DNA from: a virus
Length of the DNA stretch: 62,355 bases
IMG/VR virus record: IMGVR_UViG_3300048032_000344
Coordinates: 1-62,355 of that record
Direction: 5' to 3' (one strand)
Each line of letters opens with the position of its first letter. The first letter of the stretch is position 1. Shown here one piece after another: positions 49,840 to 57,645 of the stretch. A model generated the notes under the pieces. The model searched no databases, was not told the origin of the DNA, and saw only the letters and a program-made list of their open reading frames with translations. A program made the translations under genes and the position numbers.

Positions 49840-50987
49840 CTGTTTATATTGAAAACATATCCGCTTTTACACCGTTTGGCAATTTAGAACAAACCTGGAA
49901 ATCTATTATCAATAATAAAATTGCGTATGGTCCTATAACTAAATTCGATCCAAATGCAAGTCGTTATACTAGAAGTAAAGTTGCAGGAGAGTTTCACTTC
50001 AATGCAGAAGAATATCCGATTATAACAGAAGCAGAACGTGATAGACTACCAGAGCATATGCAGTGGGCATTAGCATTATCAAGTGACTTGATTGGCGATA
50101 GAGAGCTACCAAGTGAAAGAACAAGTGTTATTGTATCTCCGGGATTTTCCATGTACTTAGAAAGTCTAAGGGCAAACAGAGAAAATACAGACAATAGCTA
50201 TACATTCTGTCCTAACATGATTGCACACAATATCAATATCAAATATGGGTACACAGGACCTAGTACAATGACCATGAGTGCATGTAGTACAGGCATATAC
50301 AGTATTATTCTAGGGTGTATGCTTATTGAAACAGGACAAGCAGATTATGTTATTGCTGGGTCAGTTGACCAATGTATCAGCGAAGATGCATTTAAACAGA
50401 TGGGCAAATTACGTGCATTATCTACGAAGTATAATAGTAATCCCACTGTAGCAAGTAGACCTTGGGATAAAAAACGTGATGGTCTAGTTCTGAGTGAAGG
50501 CGGGGCGCTATTTTTGTTAACTAAAGAAAAAACAGAAAACACACTATGTGAAATAGAAAAGTATGTAATGACAAACGATGCGTATCAAGTTGTTGCGCCG
50601 CATCCTGAGGGTAAACATATTGAAAGATGTATGTCACAATGCATCGACAGTAAGCCAGATTTAATTAATGCACACGCAACATCCACACCTATGGGCGATG
50701 TTGTAGAGTTAGATGCAATTAATAGATTAGGTATGAAAGATGTCTACATAACTGCAAATAAATCACAACTTGGACATATGATGGGCGCTGCTGGTGCAGT
50801 AGAGACAGCAATAAGTGCCATGAGTTTAGTTAATAACACTATAACACCATCACTAAATATTGATATACTAGAAGATAGATATAAACCAAAGTATGTGACT
50901 ACTGCAACAAAACATGGCATAAATTCTGTTCTATGTAATAGCTTTGGATTTGGTGGCACTAATGCAAGTATACTATTAACAAAATGA
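49836..50987 (+). CDS. Beta-ketoacyl-ACP synthase, FabF/KAS II type
   Basis: A 383-residue condensing enzyme with a complete triad: C150 in MSACSTG, H280 in AHATSTPMGD and H314 in KSQLGHMMGAAGAVE, plus the NSFGFGGTNAS end. It extends an acyl-ACP with malonyl-ACP; the ACP at 9072 is the likely carrier. It is slightly shorter than host FabF (~410). No ketoreductase or dehydratase is in the operon, so chain processing would need host FAS enzymes. It overlaps both neighbours by four bases. Confidence 0.93.
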   Translation: MTVYIENISAFTPFGNLEQTWKSIINNKIAYGPITKFDPNASRYTRSKVAGEFHFNAEEYPIITEAERDRLPEHMQWALALSSDLIGDRELPSERTSVIVSPGFSMYLESLRANRENTDNSYTFCPNMIAHNINIKYGYTGPSTMTMSACSTGIYSIILGCMLIETGQADYVIAGSVDQCISEDAFKQMGKLRALSTKYNSNPTVASRPWDKKRDGLVLSEGGALFLLTKEKTENTLCEIEKYVMTNDAYQVVAPHPEGKHIERCMSQCIDSKPDLINAHATSTPMGDVVELDAINRLGMKDVYITANKSQLGHMMGAAGAVETAISAMSLVNNTITPSLNIDILEDRYKPKYVTTATKHGINSVLCNSFGFGGTNASILLTK

Positions 50988-51382
50988 CATTTCAAGATTT
51001 ATTTAAAAACAACCCTAACATATGGATGCCAATAGCAGACATGTTAGACAATGTTTTAACATCAGGGATAAACGATAGATTTACACGCGCTGAACGTGAA
51101 TACATGTTTGCACACTTTTCAAAAGAAAATAGTTGCGACTTTTGCTATGAACATCATATAGATTTCGCATATGATTTAGGTTATAACAATAGTATTACAG
51201 TCAAAGACTTGATGGACGAAGACGCATTAGAAAATATATTTTGGATCAAAAATATTGCACTGTTAGTCAATACTGCGATAAAAGAGTATGATATAAAACA
51301 AATTAATTCAGAAAATAAAAAACTGAAGAATACAACTATAAAAGAATACGGTTATAACTATAAAAAGAATATACGGAGTTAA
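50984..51382 (+). CDS. AhpD/carboxymuconolactone-decarboxylase-like protein
   Basis: A 132-residue protein with the peroxidase-related AhpD pattern: FTRAEREYMFAHFSKENSCDFCYEHHIDFAYDLG, with redox pair C51/C54 and nearby H57/H58. Such proteins reduce peroxides or act in redox steps. In an operon with a desaturase and flavin enzyme it may remove peroxide or act on the product. The C-terminal 35 residues are lysine- and asparagine-rich and outside the domain. Confidence 0.65.
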   Translation: MTFQDLFKNNPNIWMPIADMLDNVLTSGINDRFTRAEREYMFAHFSKENSCDFCYEHHIDFAYDLGYNNSITVKDLMDEDALENIFWIKNIALLVNTAIKEYDIKQINSENKKLKNTTIKEYGYNYKKNIRS

Positions 51383-51384
51383 AA

Positions 51385-52110
51385 ATGAAAAACATAGGCA
51401 TCGATAACTTAAATGAAGTTATAGAAAATCTAATTTATTTACCTCTCAATATCAGTAATCCACCTGAAGGATGCATTGACGGGATAGAAGAAATAACAGA
51501 TGACATGATGAAGTGGGACGAATTCAGATCCTGTAACCTTATCCCCCTTGCTATCGACTACAGAGAAAAAGATGTCATTGAATGGGTGCCAAAATTTATT
51601 GATAAATTTCCAAAACTAAAGACTTGGCTAGAACAAGAAGTTTTTACTAAGGTAGGTTTTGGTAGAACACTGATAATCGTTACAGACCCAGATGAAACAA
51701 ATGCTCCCCATATAGATGCGGCGCGGGATACATTCGTAGATATATTAAATCATAAACTGCGATATGTATTACAAGGAAACGTAAGTGACTTAGTTTTCAT
51801 TTCTAAGGATAATACGACTGTTATCCCAGAAATCGACAAACCTTATATTATGAATGGTAAGTGGCCACATATGATGCACAATACATACGATAAAAGAAAA
51901 TACACATTAGCTATTGGTGCACCTTGGGAGCCAAGCATTGACGATGAACAATATAGAAACCTAATAACAGATGCTTATAGTAAATTTAATAAAAATTATA
52001 TTGGGTCAACTGGCATTGAGCTACCAGAAAACTGGAAGGAAATGTTTGAGGACTATGATAAAAATAAATCAAACCATGTCGATGCCAAAGATTTTATTGA
52101 AAAAACTTGA
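51385..52110 (+). CDS. 2OG-Fe(II) oxygenase-like protein (aspartyl/prolyl hydroxylase type)
   Basis: A 241-residue protein with the facial triad pattern H109-x-D111 (APHIDAARD) and H165 (PHMMHNTYDKRKYTLAIGAPW), with K/R residues behind for 2-oxoglutarate. The chain of strands from 95 to 180 fits a double-stranded beta helix. Last gene of the operon; the C-terminal NWKEMFEDYDK is nearly repeated in the small ORF at 52604. Substrate may be the acyl product or a protein residue. Confidence 0.65.
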   Translation: MKNIGIDNLNEVIENLIYLPLNISNPPEGCIDGIEEITDDMMKWDEFRSCNLIPLAIDYREKDVIEWVPKFIDKFPKLKTWLEQEVFTKVGFGRTLIIVTDPDETNAPHIDAARDTFVDILNHKLRYVLQGNVSDLVFISKDNTTVIPEIDKPYIMNGKWPHMMHNTYDKRKYTLAIGAPWEPSIDDEQYRNLITDAYSKFNKNYIGSTGIELPENWKEMFEDYDKNKSNHVDAKDFIEKT

Positions 52111-52134
52111 CAAAATCTATAACTATGCTATACT
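52107..52134 (+). promoter_or_regulatory. Sigma70-type promoter with palindromic -10
   Basis: TTGACA at 52107-52112, 16-bp spacer, TATACT at 52129-52134. The -10 is part of a perfect 14-bp palindrome at 52128-52141 (CTATACTAGTATAG), a possible operator. Confidence 0.68.
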
Positions 52135-52166
52135 AGTATAGTAGTTGGAAATAAAGGACGAATCAT

Positions 52167-52607
52167 ATGGAAAATGAAGAACTAGATGAATTAATAAAAA
52201 CTTATATTTACGAAAGTCCGGACAAAGAAGTTTCAACATCTGATAGTTGGGTAGATACATCTGATTATCATATTGACACAGTAGATAATACAATAGATTT
52301 ATCTGGTATTCTGACAAGTAGTAATACCGGTACTATTACCGGTAATAGTACCGGTACTATTACCCTTAATTCAAACCATATTACAGCAGATACATTTGAA
52401 GATTTTAATGATATAAGTTTAGACGTTAATGGCAAAACACGAAAAATTTCAGAGTTGTTTACTATTGTAGATGCAATTGAGAAACGTCTTGGTGTCTTAC
52501 AGCCAGATCCGAAACTATTAGAAAAATACGAAGTACTTCAAGGATTGTATGAACAATACAAAGCGGCAGAAGCAATGCTATATGAAGATGATACAGAAGA
52601 AGAATGA
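52167..52607 (+). CDS. Phage structural-type protein with C-terminal helical motif
   Basis: A 146-residue protein: acidic start, a short beta-repeat part (TGTITGNSTGTITLN) encoded by a 32-bp palindrome, DFNDISLDVNGKTRKISELFTIVDAIEKRLGVLQPDPKLLEKYEVLQGLYEQYKAAE at the end (given in part). The final helical segment, with RL.IL.PDP and K.E.L...Y..YK.AE, recurs in T4-like marine phage proteins. Function unknown. Confidence 0.55.
   Translation: MENEELDELIKTYIYESPDKEVSTSDSWVDTSDYHIDTVDNTIDLSGILTSSNTGTITGNSTGTITLNSNHITADTFEDFNDISLDVNGKTRKISELFTIVDAIEKRLGVLQPDPKLLEKYEVLQGLYEQYKAAEAMLYEDDTEEE
52325..52356. repeat. 32-bp perfect palindrome inside a coding region
   Basis: Centred at 52340/52341, this palindrome contains three ACCGGT hexamers spaced 13 bases apart. 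It lies in the gene at 52167, where it encodes two TGTIT units. Long perfect palindromes are rare in coding DNA and could extrude a cruciform or bind a dimeric protein. Confidence 0.8.
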
Positions 52608-52735
52608 TACCTGAATTCGAAATAGTTGATAACTGGGACGAAATGTTTGAGGACTATGAAAAGGTAATACATACAGCTATATCTGATTATTGGAAAAAGA
52701 TGCTCCAAAAGAGTTTTAAACACTTGACAAACTGA
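52604..52735 (+). CDS. Small ORF, 43 residues
   Basis: It overlaps the previous stop (ATGA) and encodes IVDNWDEMFEDYEKVIHTAISDYWKK in its middle; NWDEMFEDYEK resembles the end of the oxygenase at 51385. Its 3' end runs into the -35 box of the next promoter. Probably real given the coupling. Confidence 0.45.
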   Translation: MIPEFEIVDNWDEMFEDYEKVIHTAISDYWKKMLQKSFKHLTN

Positions 52736-52752
52736 AACGCAGATGCTATATT
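52724..52752 (+). promoter_or_regulatory. Sigma70-type promoter of the VWA gene
   Basis: TTGACA at 52724-52729, 17-bp spacer, TATATT at 52747-52752. Confidence 0.78.
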
Positions 52753-52784
52753 ATTAGAGTAAGTTAGACAAAAAGGCGAATCAT

Positions 52785-54122
52785 ATGCAAATCGAACCTA
52801 AGAAAATTGTAACAGAAGACGATTTTAACTCTGTGCTAGATGATCTACTCAAAGAAAATGGTATCGAGGTTGATGAAAATTCAGAAGAGCCTGTAGTATT
52901 CGAATACACTGATCAAGAAGTTAAAGAAATGATTGTATCAGGTCGTGTTCGCATGTTGATTAAGCATCCGTTTTTCGGTACTCTCGCTACACGACTGAAA
53001 CTAGTCGAAGCTGAGTGGTGTCCTACTGCCGCAGTTGATGGTAAACACTTCTATTATAACTGTGATTTCTTTCGCACACTAACTAGTGAAGAAATTGACT
53101 TTGTTGTAGGCCATGAAGTATTTCATTGTGTATATGAACACTGTGGTGAAAATGGTCGTCTGATGGATTATAAAGATGAAAATCGTGATCCTAAGCTATG
53201 GAATATTGCTGCTGATTATAAAGTTAATCAAGGTTGTGTAGAAGCTAAAATCGGTACAATGCCTAAGATGGCATTGTTTGATCGTAAGTATTACAAATCA
53301 TACACTGAAGAGATTTATGCTGATCTATTTCAACAGAAAAAAGATGGGAAAGACTTTAGCGGCACTGAAACGCTTGATGAACATATGTTCGGAGATGGTG
53401 AAGGTTCTGATAAAGACGGCAAGAATGATCCTACTGGTCGTAAAGCACCTATCAAAATTTCTAAGGAAGAAGCAAAAGCTATCAAGGATCAGATGAAACA
53501 AGCTGTTCTGCAAGCTGCACAATCATCGGGTGCAGGCAATCTGCCGGGTGATATCAAACGTATCATCAAAGATATGACAGAACCAAAGATGGATTGGCGT
53601 GAGCATTTGAACCTAGCAGTTCAATCATCACTCAAATCTGACTTCACATGGATGCGCCAATCTCGCAAGTCACGTTCACTTGGTATCTATCTACCGGGGA
53701 CTGACAACGACTATCAAGTTGACGCTGCGATTGGTATTGATGTTTCGGGCTCTATCTCACACGATATGATACGTGATTTTATGGGAGAAATCTCAGGCAT
53801 CATGGATCAGTTTCAAGATTTTCGTTTGCGTGTATGGACTTTCGATACTCAAGTGTATACAGAATCATACAAAGAATTCACCCCTATGAATGCTGATGAA
53901 ATCAAAGATTATGAAATCATTGGTTGTGGCGGCACTGATTTTGAATGTAACTACAACTTCATGGAAGAAAACGATATTGTTCCTGACAAATTCATTATGT
54001 TTACAGATGGTTATCCGTTTGGTTCATGGGGCAATGAAGCATACTGTGATTCACTATTCGTAATTCATGGATCAAATCATATCATCCCACCGTTCGGTGA
54101 CCATACATACTACTCTAACTAA
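52785..54122 (+). CDS. Metallopeptidase-like VWA protein (DUF2201 type), MoxR partner
   Basis: A 445-residue protein: N-terminal metallopeptidase-like domain with H110-E-V-F-H114 (VGHEVFHCVYEHCGE), a charged linker (~190-250), then a VWA-like domain with the metal site D319-V-S-G-S and later GGTDF and FTDGYPFG. Such proteins pair with MoxR ATPases. The phage MoxR gene is 7.5 kb upstream, split from it by the biosynthetic operon, and both share GCT/CGT-rich codon use. The pair may remodel a host or virion complex; target unknown. Confidence 0.82.
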   Translation: MQIEPKKIVTEDDFNSVLDDLLKENGIEVDENSEEPVVFEYTDQEVKEMIVSGRVRMLIKHPFFGTLATRLKLVEAEWCPTAAVDGKHFYYNCDFFRTLTSEEIDFVVGHEVFHCVYEHCGENGRLMDYKDENRDPKLWNIAADYKVNQGCVEAKIGTMPKMALFDRKYYKSYTEEIYADLFQQKKDGKDFSGTETLDEHMFGDGEGSDKDGKNDPTGRKAPIKISKEEAKAIKDQMKQAVLQAAQSSGAGNLPGDIKRIIKDMTEPKMDWREHLNLAVQSSLKSDFTWMRQSRKSRSLGIYLPGTDNDYQVDAAIGIDVSGSISHDMIRDFMGEISGIMDQFQDFRLRVWTFDTQVYTESYKEFTPMNADEIKDYEIIGCGGTDFECNYNFMEENDIVPDKFIMFTDGYPFGSWGNEAYCDSLFVIHGSNHIIPPFGDHTYYSN

Positions 54123-54125
54123 AAG

Positions 54126-54133
54126 TATAAATA
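54126..54133 (+). promoter_or_regulatory. Late promoter box (TATAAATA)
   Basis: Exact T4 late box. With T4 geometry (start six bases after the box) transcription begins at 54139, the A of the HNH gene's ATG, so this mRNA would be leaderless. Confidence 0.65.
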
Positions 54134-54138
54134 TCACT

Positions 54139-54678
54139 ATGAGCGATACACTACTCTTGAATGCCGACGGGGCGCCTTTGAGCATCACTCCACTTTCAAC
54201 CCTCACGTGGCAAGAAAGTATCAAACTTATCTGGCTAGATAAAATAAATGTCCTAGAATGGCATGAAGATTGGGAGGTTCGATCTCCCAATCATACTTTG
54301 CTTGTACCAGCAGTCATATCAGTACGCGACTATGTTAAGAGTGCAGGTGACGTTAATTTCTCTCGTAAGAATATCTTTATAAGAGATAATCACAAATGTC
54401 AGTACTGCTTAGAGACATTCAAAACATCGGAACTTACCCTAGACCACGTTATTCCTAGATCCAGAGGTGGAAAAACAAGTTGGACAAACATCGTAAGTGC
54501 ATGTAAAAAATGTAATCATGCAAAAGCAAACAGAATGGATATTCGACCAGTAAGGATGCCGAAACAACCTAATCTTTATCAGATGATCGGAAATAAGAAT
54601 TTTACACTATCAATTAGATATGAAATCTGGCTTAAATACCTTAACTGGCCAGAAGAATTTGTTCGCAGAGTAGCATAA
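54139..54678 (+). CDS. HNH endonuclease
   Basis: A 179-residue protein with a complete HNH core: CQYC, LTLDHVIPRSRGG, TSWTNIVSACKKCNHAKANR (two CxxC knuckles and the catalytic DH). The N-terminal 75 residues (LNADGAPLSITPLSTLTWQESIKLIW) resemble bacterial HNH proteins of the phage/5-methylcytosine-type group. A start at 54067 would overlap the VWA gene and is rejected. It may be a free-standing homing or packaging-associated nuclease. Confidence 0.87.
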   Translation: MSDTLLLNADGAPLSITPLSTLTWQESIKLIWLDKINVLEWHEDWEVRSPNHTLLVPAVISVRDYVKSAGDVNFSRKNIFIRDNHKCQYCLETFKTSELTLDHVIPRSRGGKTSWTNIVSACKKCNHAKANRMDIRPVRMPKQPNLYQMIGNKNFTLSIRYEIWLKYLNWPEEFVRRVA

Positions 54679-54691
54679 CAACAAAAAAGTG

Positions 54692-54720
54692 TTGACAATC
54701 ACAAAATAATTTAGTATAAT
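54692..54720 (+). promoter_or_regulatory. Consensus sigma70 promoter
   Basis: TTGACA, 17-bp spacer, TATAAT: the full consensus. The predicted start (54727) coincides with an ATG for a 13-residue hydrophobic peptide (MIRYVLFILYIIK, 54727-54768), which may be a leader peptide or chance. The gene at 54793 has AGGAG. Confidence 0.85.
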
Positions 54721-54792
54721 AGTATTATGATTAGATATGTTCTATTCATATTATATATAATTAAATGACATCAACCTATAGGAGAATATAAA

Positions 54793-55032
54793 ATGTCAGA
54801 AGAAACTCAAGTAGAAGCACAAGCTGAAGCTCCAGCAGTAACAGTTAATGATTTGGCTAACGTATATGCAGTAATCGATCTTGCATCAAAGCGTGGTGCA
54901 TTTCAAGCTGGTGAACTTTCAGCAGTAGGCGCAGTTGCTAATAAAATCAAATCATTTATTGATTTTGTACAAGCACAACAGGCAGAGCAGGCAGAGGGCG
55001 AAGCACCAGCAGAAGCTCCTGCAGAAGGTTAA
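54793..55032 (+). CDS. Conserved small phage protein
   Basis: A 79-residue protein with low-complexity E/A ends and a helical core (NDLANVYAVIDLASKRGAFQAGELSAVGAVANKIKSFIDF) of a kind I have seen in T4-like marine phages. The strong promoter implies high early expression. Function unknown. Confidence 0.6.
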   Translation: MSEETQVEAQAEAPAVTVNDLANVYAVIDLASKRGAFQAGELSAVGAVANKIKSFIDFVQAQQAEQAEGEAPAEAPAEG

Positions 55033-55035
55033 GTA

Positions 55036-55674
55036 ATGGCTTTTCTAAAACATGTCGGTAGACACGAAGGTACCGGACAACGTTTGAGTGTTGTCTTCCT
55101 TCAGCTACCAGATGATAAAGAAAACGCACTTGTTGTGTATAGTGATTCATTACCGGATCGATACCATGATGATTTCATGCAGGCGGTAGAATCACCAGAA
55201 GGACAAGCATCAGCAAACTTGTATGAAGTACTGGGTCGTAAAGTATTCTGGCATGGTACTACTATGTTAGAGACATTACACAAAGAAGGACATTTAGTAA
55301 AGATTCCAACAGGGTCAATTATCATGACACCTAACTCTAATACTAATGTTCCGCTAAATGATATTCTTGCACAAATGGATACCGATGAAATCGAAATCCC
55401 AGCAACGAATGATACAACACAAACTCCAGCAGATTCACAAGTTGATGCAAATGTAGCAGAATCGCAACAAGACGAGAACAAAGCTATTGCACAAAATCTT
55501 ATGATTCAAGCAAATCTTCTACAACAAGATGCAGATGCAAAACGTAAGGAAGCATACACATATGATCCTTCGCTTGCACCAAAGACAGAAGCAAAGCCGA
55601 AAGTACGTGTTACTAAAGCTAAAACATCAGACGCACCAAAGAAGCGTGGTCGTCCGAAGAAGTCTGAGGCGTAA
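55036..55674 (+). CDS. Conserved phage protein with AT-hook-like tail
   Basis: A 212-residue protein. The N-terminal ~115 residues (FLKHVGRHEGTGQRLSVVFLQLPDD, LVVYSDSLPDRYHD, LHKEGHLVKIPTGSIIMTPNSNTNVPLND) match a widespread marine T4-like phage family of unknown function; the tail is helical and ends KKRGRPKKSEA, an AT-hook motif for AT-rich DNA. It is in one operon with 54793. Confidence 0.65.
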   Translation: MAFLKHVGRHEGTGQRLSVVFLQLPDDKENALVVYSDSLPDRYHDDFMQAVESPEGQASANLYEVLGRKVFWHGTTMLETLHKEGHLVKIPTGSIIMTPNSNTNVPLNDILAQMDTDEIEIPATNDTTQTPADSQVDANVAESQQDENKAIAQNLMIQANLLQQDADAKRKEAYTYDPSLAPKTEAKPKVRVTKAKTSDAPKKRGRPKKSEA

Positions 55675-55947
55675 ATGTCAATAAAGCGTAATAGTATACT
55701 AGATCGTATTAAGCAGGAACGTGAACGTCAAGTTGATATTCCTGGTAGCGAATTCGATGCAAACAACTCTCCGAATGATTGGATTGCGATTGCAACTTAT
55801 TATCTTGCGCAAGAGACTAGACGTGCTACTATGCTTGAAGCACCAAGTTCGTATGATTTCGAAAAAGAACTAATCAAGGCGGCGGCAGTTATTGTCGCCG
55901 CTCTTGAACATACAGAAGTAATGAAAGACAACGATGGGTTATCGTAA
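55675..55947 (+). CDS. Hypothetical protein, MazG-like pattern possible
   Basis: A 90-residue helical protein: ILDRIKQERERQ, DWIAIATYYLAQE, ELIKAAAVIVAALEHTE. The ERERQ...KAA..IVAALE order is common in phage dATP/dGTP-pyrophosphohydrolase-like small proteins, but catalytic E residues are not certain. No gap from the previous stop. Confidence 0.45.
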   Translation: MSIKRNSILDRIKQERERQVDIPGSEFDANNSPNDWIAIATYYLAQETRRATMLEAPSSYDFEKELIKAAAVIVAALEHTEVMKDNDGLS

Positions 55948-56264
55948 TGGAATTTGATAGAGACGGTGAGTTTGATAGACTAATGGAAGAAATCTTCCCT
56001 ATGAGTATCCCAGCACAGTTTGTTAAGTCAATCATTGTTAAGATGAAAAATGGTCAAGACATTGAGCTAACTGGAGATGAACTACTGCATCCACTGCCGA
56101 TGGCAGAGAATATGGGGTGGGATAAACTTGCATCACACTTCGAACAAATTGATGATATCGAAGTACAAATTGATGTAGATGGTATCAAAGAAAGTGTAGT
56201 TACAAACGTACAAACTATTCTTTCAAATCATTTCAATGATGAATCGGGGAAAACAATTGGTTAG
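55947..56264 (+). CDS. Hypothetical acidic protein
   Basis: A 105-residue protein (DRDGEFDRLMEEIFPMSIPAQFVKSIIVKMKNGQDIELTGDELLHPL) overlapping its neighbours at both ends (one and eight bases). No function recognised. Confidence 0.55.
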   Translation: MEFDRDGEFDRLMEEIFPMSIPAQFVKSIIVKMKNGQDIELTGDELLHPLPMAENMGWDKLASHFEQIDDIEVQIDVDGIKESVVTNVQTILSNHFNDESGKTIG

Positions 56265-56772
56265 TATGATTTTTGCCTGTGATAAAGCAGGGGGCATTGG
56301 TTTTAAAAACGGTCTTCCTTGGCCTCATATATCAGAAGATTTACAACATTTTAAACATATAACTGAAGACAACGTAGTAGTTATGGGTAGCAATACTTGG
56401 AACAGTCTTGGTGGTCTAGCACCACTTAAAGGTCGTATTAACTATGTGATTACTGCGAATGACTTGTCAAATTTCACAGGAGCTTTTGACTGCTATAACT
56501 ATACACAGTACTCAATGGAAAACATTATTACTGCAATTGATTTTAGGCATCCAGGTAAGGAAACTATTATCATTGGCGGTAAGAAAATTTATGATGAAGC
56601 ATACAAATATTGTAGTACAATATACATGACAAGGATTATGGATACATATAAATGTGATACAGTAGTAGATGTTGATATGTATCTAGATAATTTTGCATGT
56701 CGTTCTACACGTGCCGAGATAGGTAATCAGCATAAACCATCCATTTCAATTGAACGTTGGGAAAGAACATGA
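56257..56772 (+). CDS. folA: Dihydrofolate reductase
   Basis: A 171-residue DHFR: VSMIFACDKAGGIGFKNGLPWPHISEDLQHFKHIT at the start (substrate and cofactor sites), VVMGSNTWNSL, IIIGGKKIYDEA (NADPH loop). The TTG at 56257 with GGGGA six bases upstream places the family's first residues correctly; ATGs at 56236/56239 add unmatched residues and ATG 56266 is too far from the ribosome site. It reduces dihydrofolate made by ThyA, whose gene overlaps it by four bases. Confidence 0.9.
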   Translation: MVSMIFACDKAGGIGFKNGLPWPHISEDLQHFKHITEDNVVVMGSNTWNSLGGLAPLKGRINYVITANDLSNFTGAFDCYNYTQYSMENIITAIDFRHPGKETIIIGGKKIYDEAYKYCSTIYMTRIMDTYKCDTVVDVDMYLDNFACRSTRAEIGNQHKPSISIERWERT

Positions 56773-57644
56773 GTAGTCACAACTGGAACGAAGATATGTA
56801 CCTAGACTTATTGCACACTGTGTTACATACAGGTGAGCAACGAGGACAAGAACGTACAGGAGTTGGTACACGGGCACGATTTATGTCATGGTTAGATTTT
56901 GACTTGCGCCTTGGGTTTCCGCTACTAACAACTAAGAAAGTAGCTTTCAAAAGTGTACTAAGTGAACTTCTATGGTTTATCGAAGGTTCACAGAATGAAC
57001 GTAGACTAGCAGAAATTCATTACGGCAAACCGCGTACTGAATTGAGAGACAAGAAAACTATTTGGACTGCTAATGCAGACAACCAAGGTAAAGCACTTGG
57101 TCATTACAACAGTGAAGATAATAAAGACTTAGGTCCCGTCTATGGTGTACAATGGCGCAACTGGAACGGAGTAGATCAATTAGCTAATCTCATTGAAGGG
57201 ATTAAAAATGATCCTCAGGGACGTAGACATATTTTAAGTGCTTGGAATGTATCTGACTTAGATCAGATGGCTCTGCCACCGTGTCATACTATGTCACAGT
57301 TTTATGTGAATAACGAAGGTGAACTAAGCTGTAATCTATATCAACGTAGTGCAGACTTGTTCTTAGGTGTTCCATTTAACATTGCAAGCTATGCTCTATT
57401 AACACATATGATTGCACACGTTTGCGGATTGAAAGTTGGGGATTACTATCACACTATTGGTGATGGTCACATCTATAATAATCACGTAGATGCAGTTAAC
57501 GAACAACTAACACGTGAAGCTACGAAGTTTCCTAAACTAAAGATTATCGGTGAGCATAAATCTATTGATGATTTTACTATGGATAGTTTCGAGATTGTGG
57601 GTTACGATCCACTTCCATTCATTAAAGCGCCAATGGCAATCTAA
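56769..57644 (+). CDS. thyA: Thymidylate synthase ThyA
   Basis: A 291-residue ThyA: RTGVGTRARFM, FPLLTTKKVAFKSVLSELLWFIEG, catalytic cysteine in ALPPCHTMSQFYV, CNLYQRSADLFLGVPFNIASYALL, and HIYNNHVDAV. It makes dTMP from dUMP. The start at 56769 overlaps the DHFR stop (ATGA), with GGGAAAGA upstream. The pair supplies dTTP and regenerates folate during replication. Confidence 0.97.
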   Translation: MSSHNWNEDMYLDLLHTVLHTGEQRGQERTGVGTRARFMSWLDFDLRLGFPLLTTKKVAFKSVLSELLWFIEGSQNERRLAEIHYGKPRTELRDKKTIWTANADNQGKALGHYNSEDNKDLGPVYGVQWRNWNGVDQLANLIEGIKNDPQGRRHILSAWNVSDLDQMALPPCHTMSQFYVNNEGELSCNLYQRSADLFLGVPFNIASYALLTHMIAHVCGLKVGDYYHTIGDGHIYNNHVDAVNEQLTREATKFPKLKIIGEHKSIDDFTMDSFEIVGYDPLPFIKAPMAI

Positions 57645-57645
57645 T

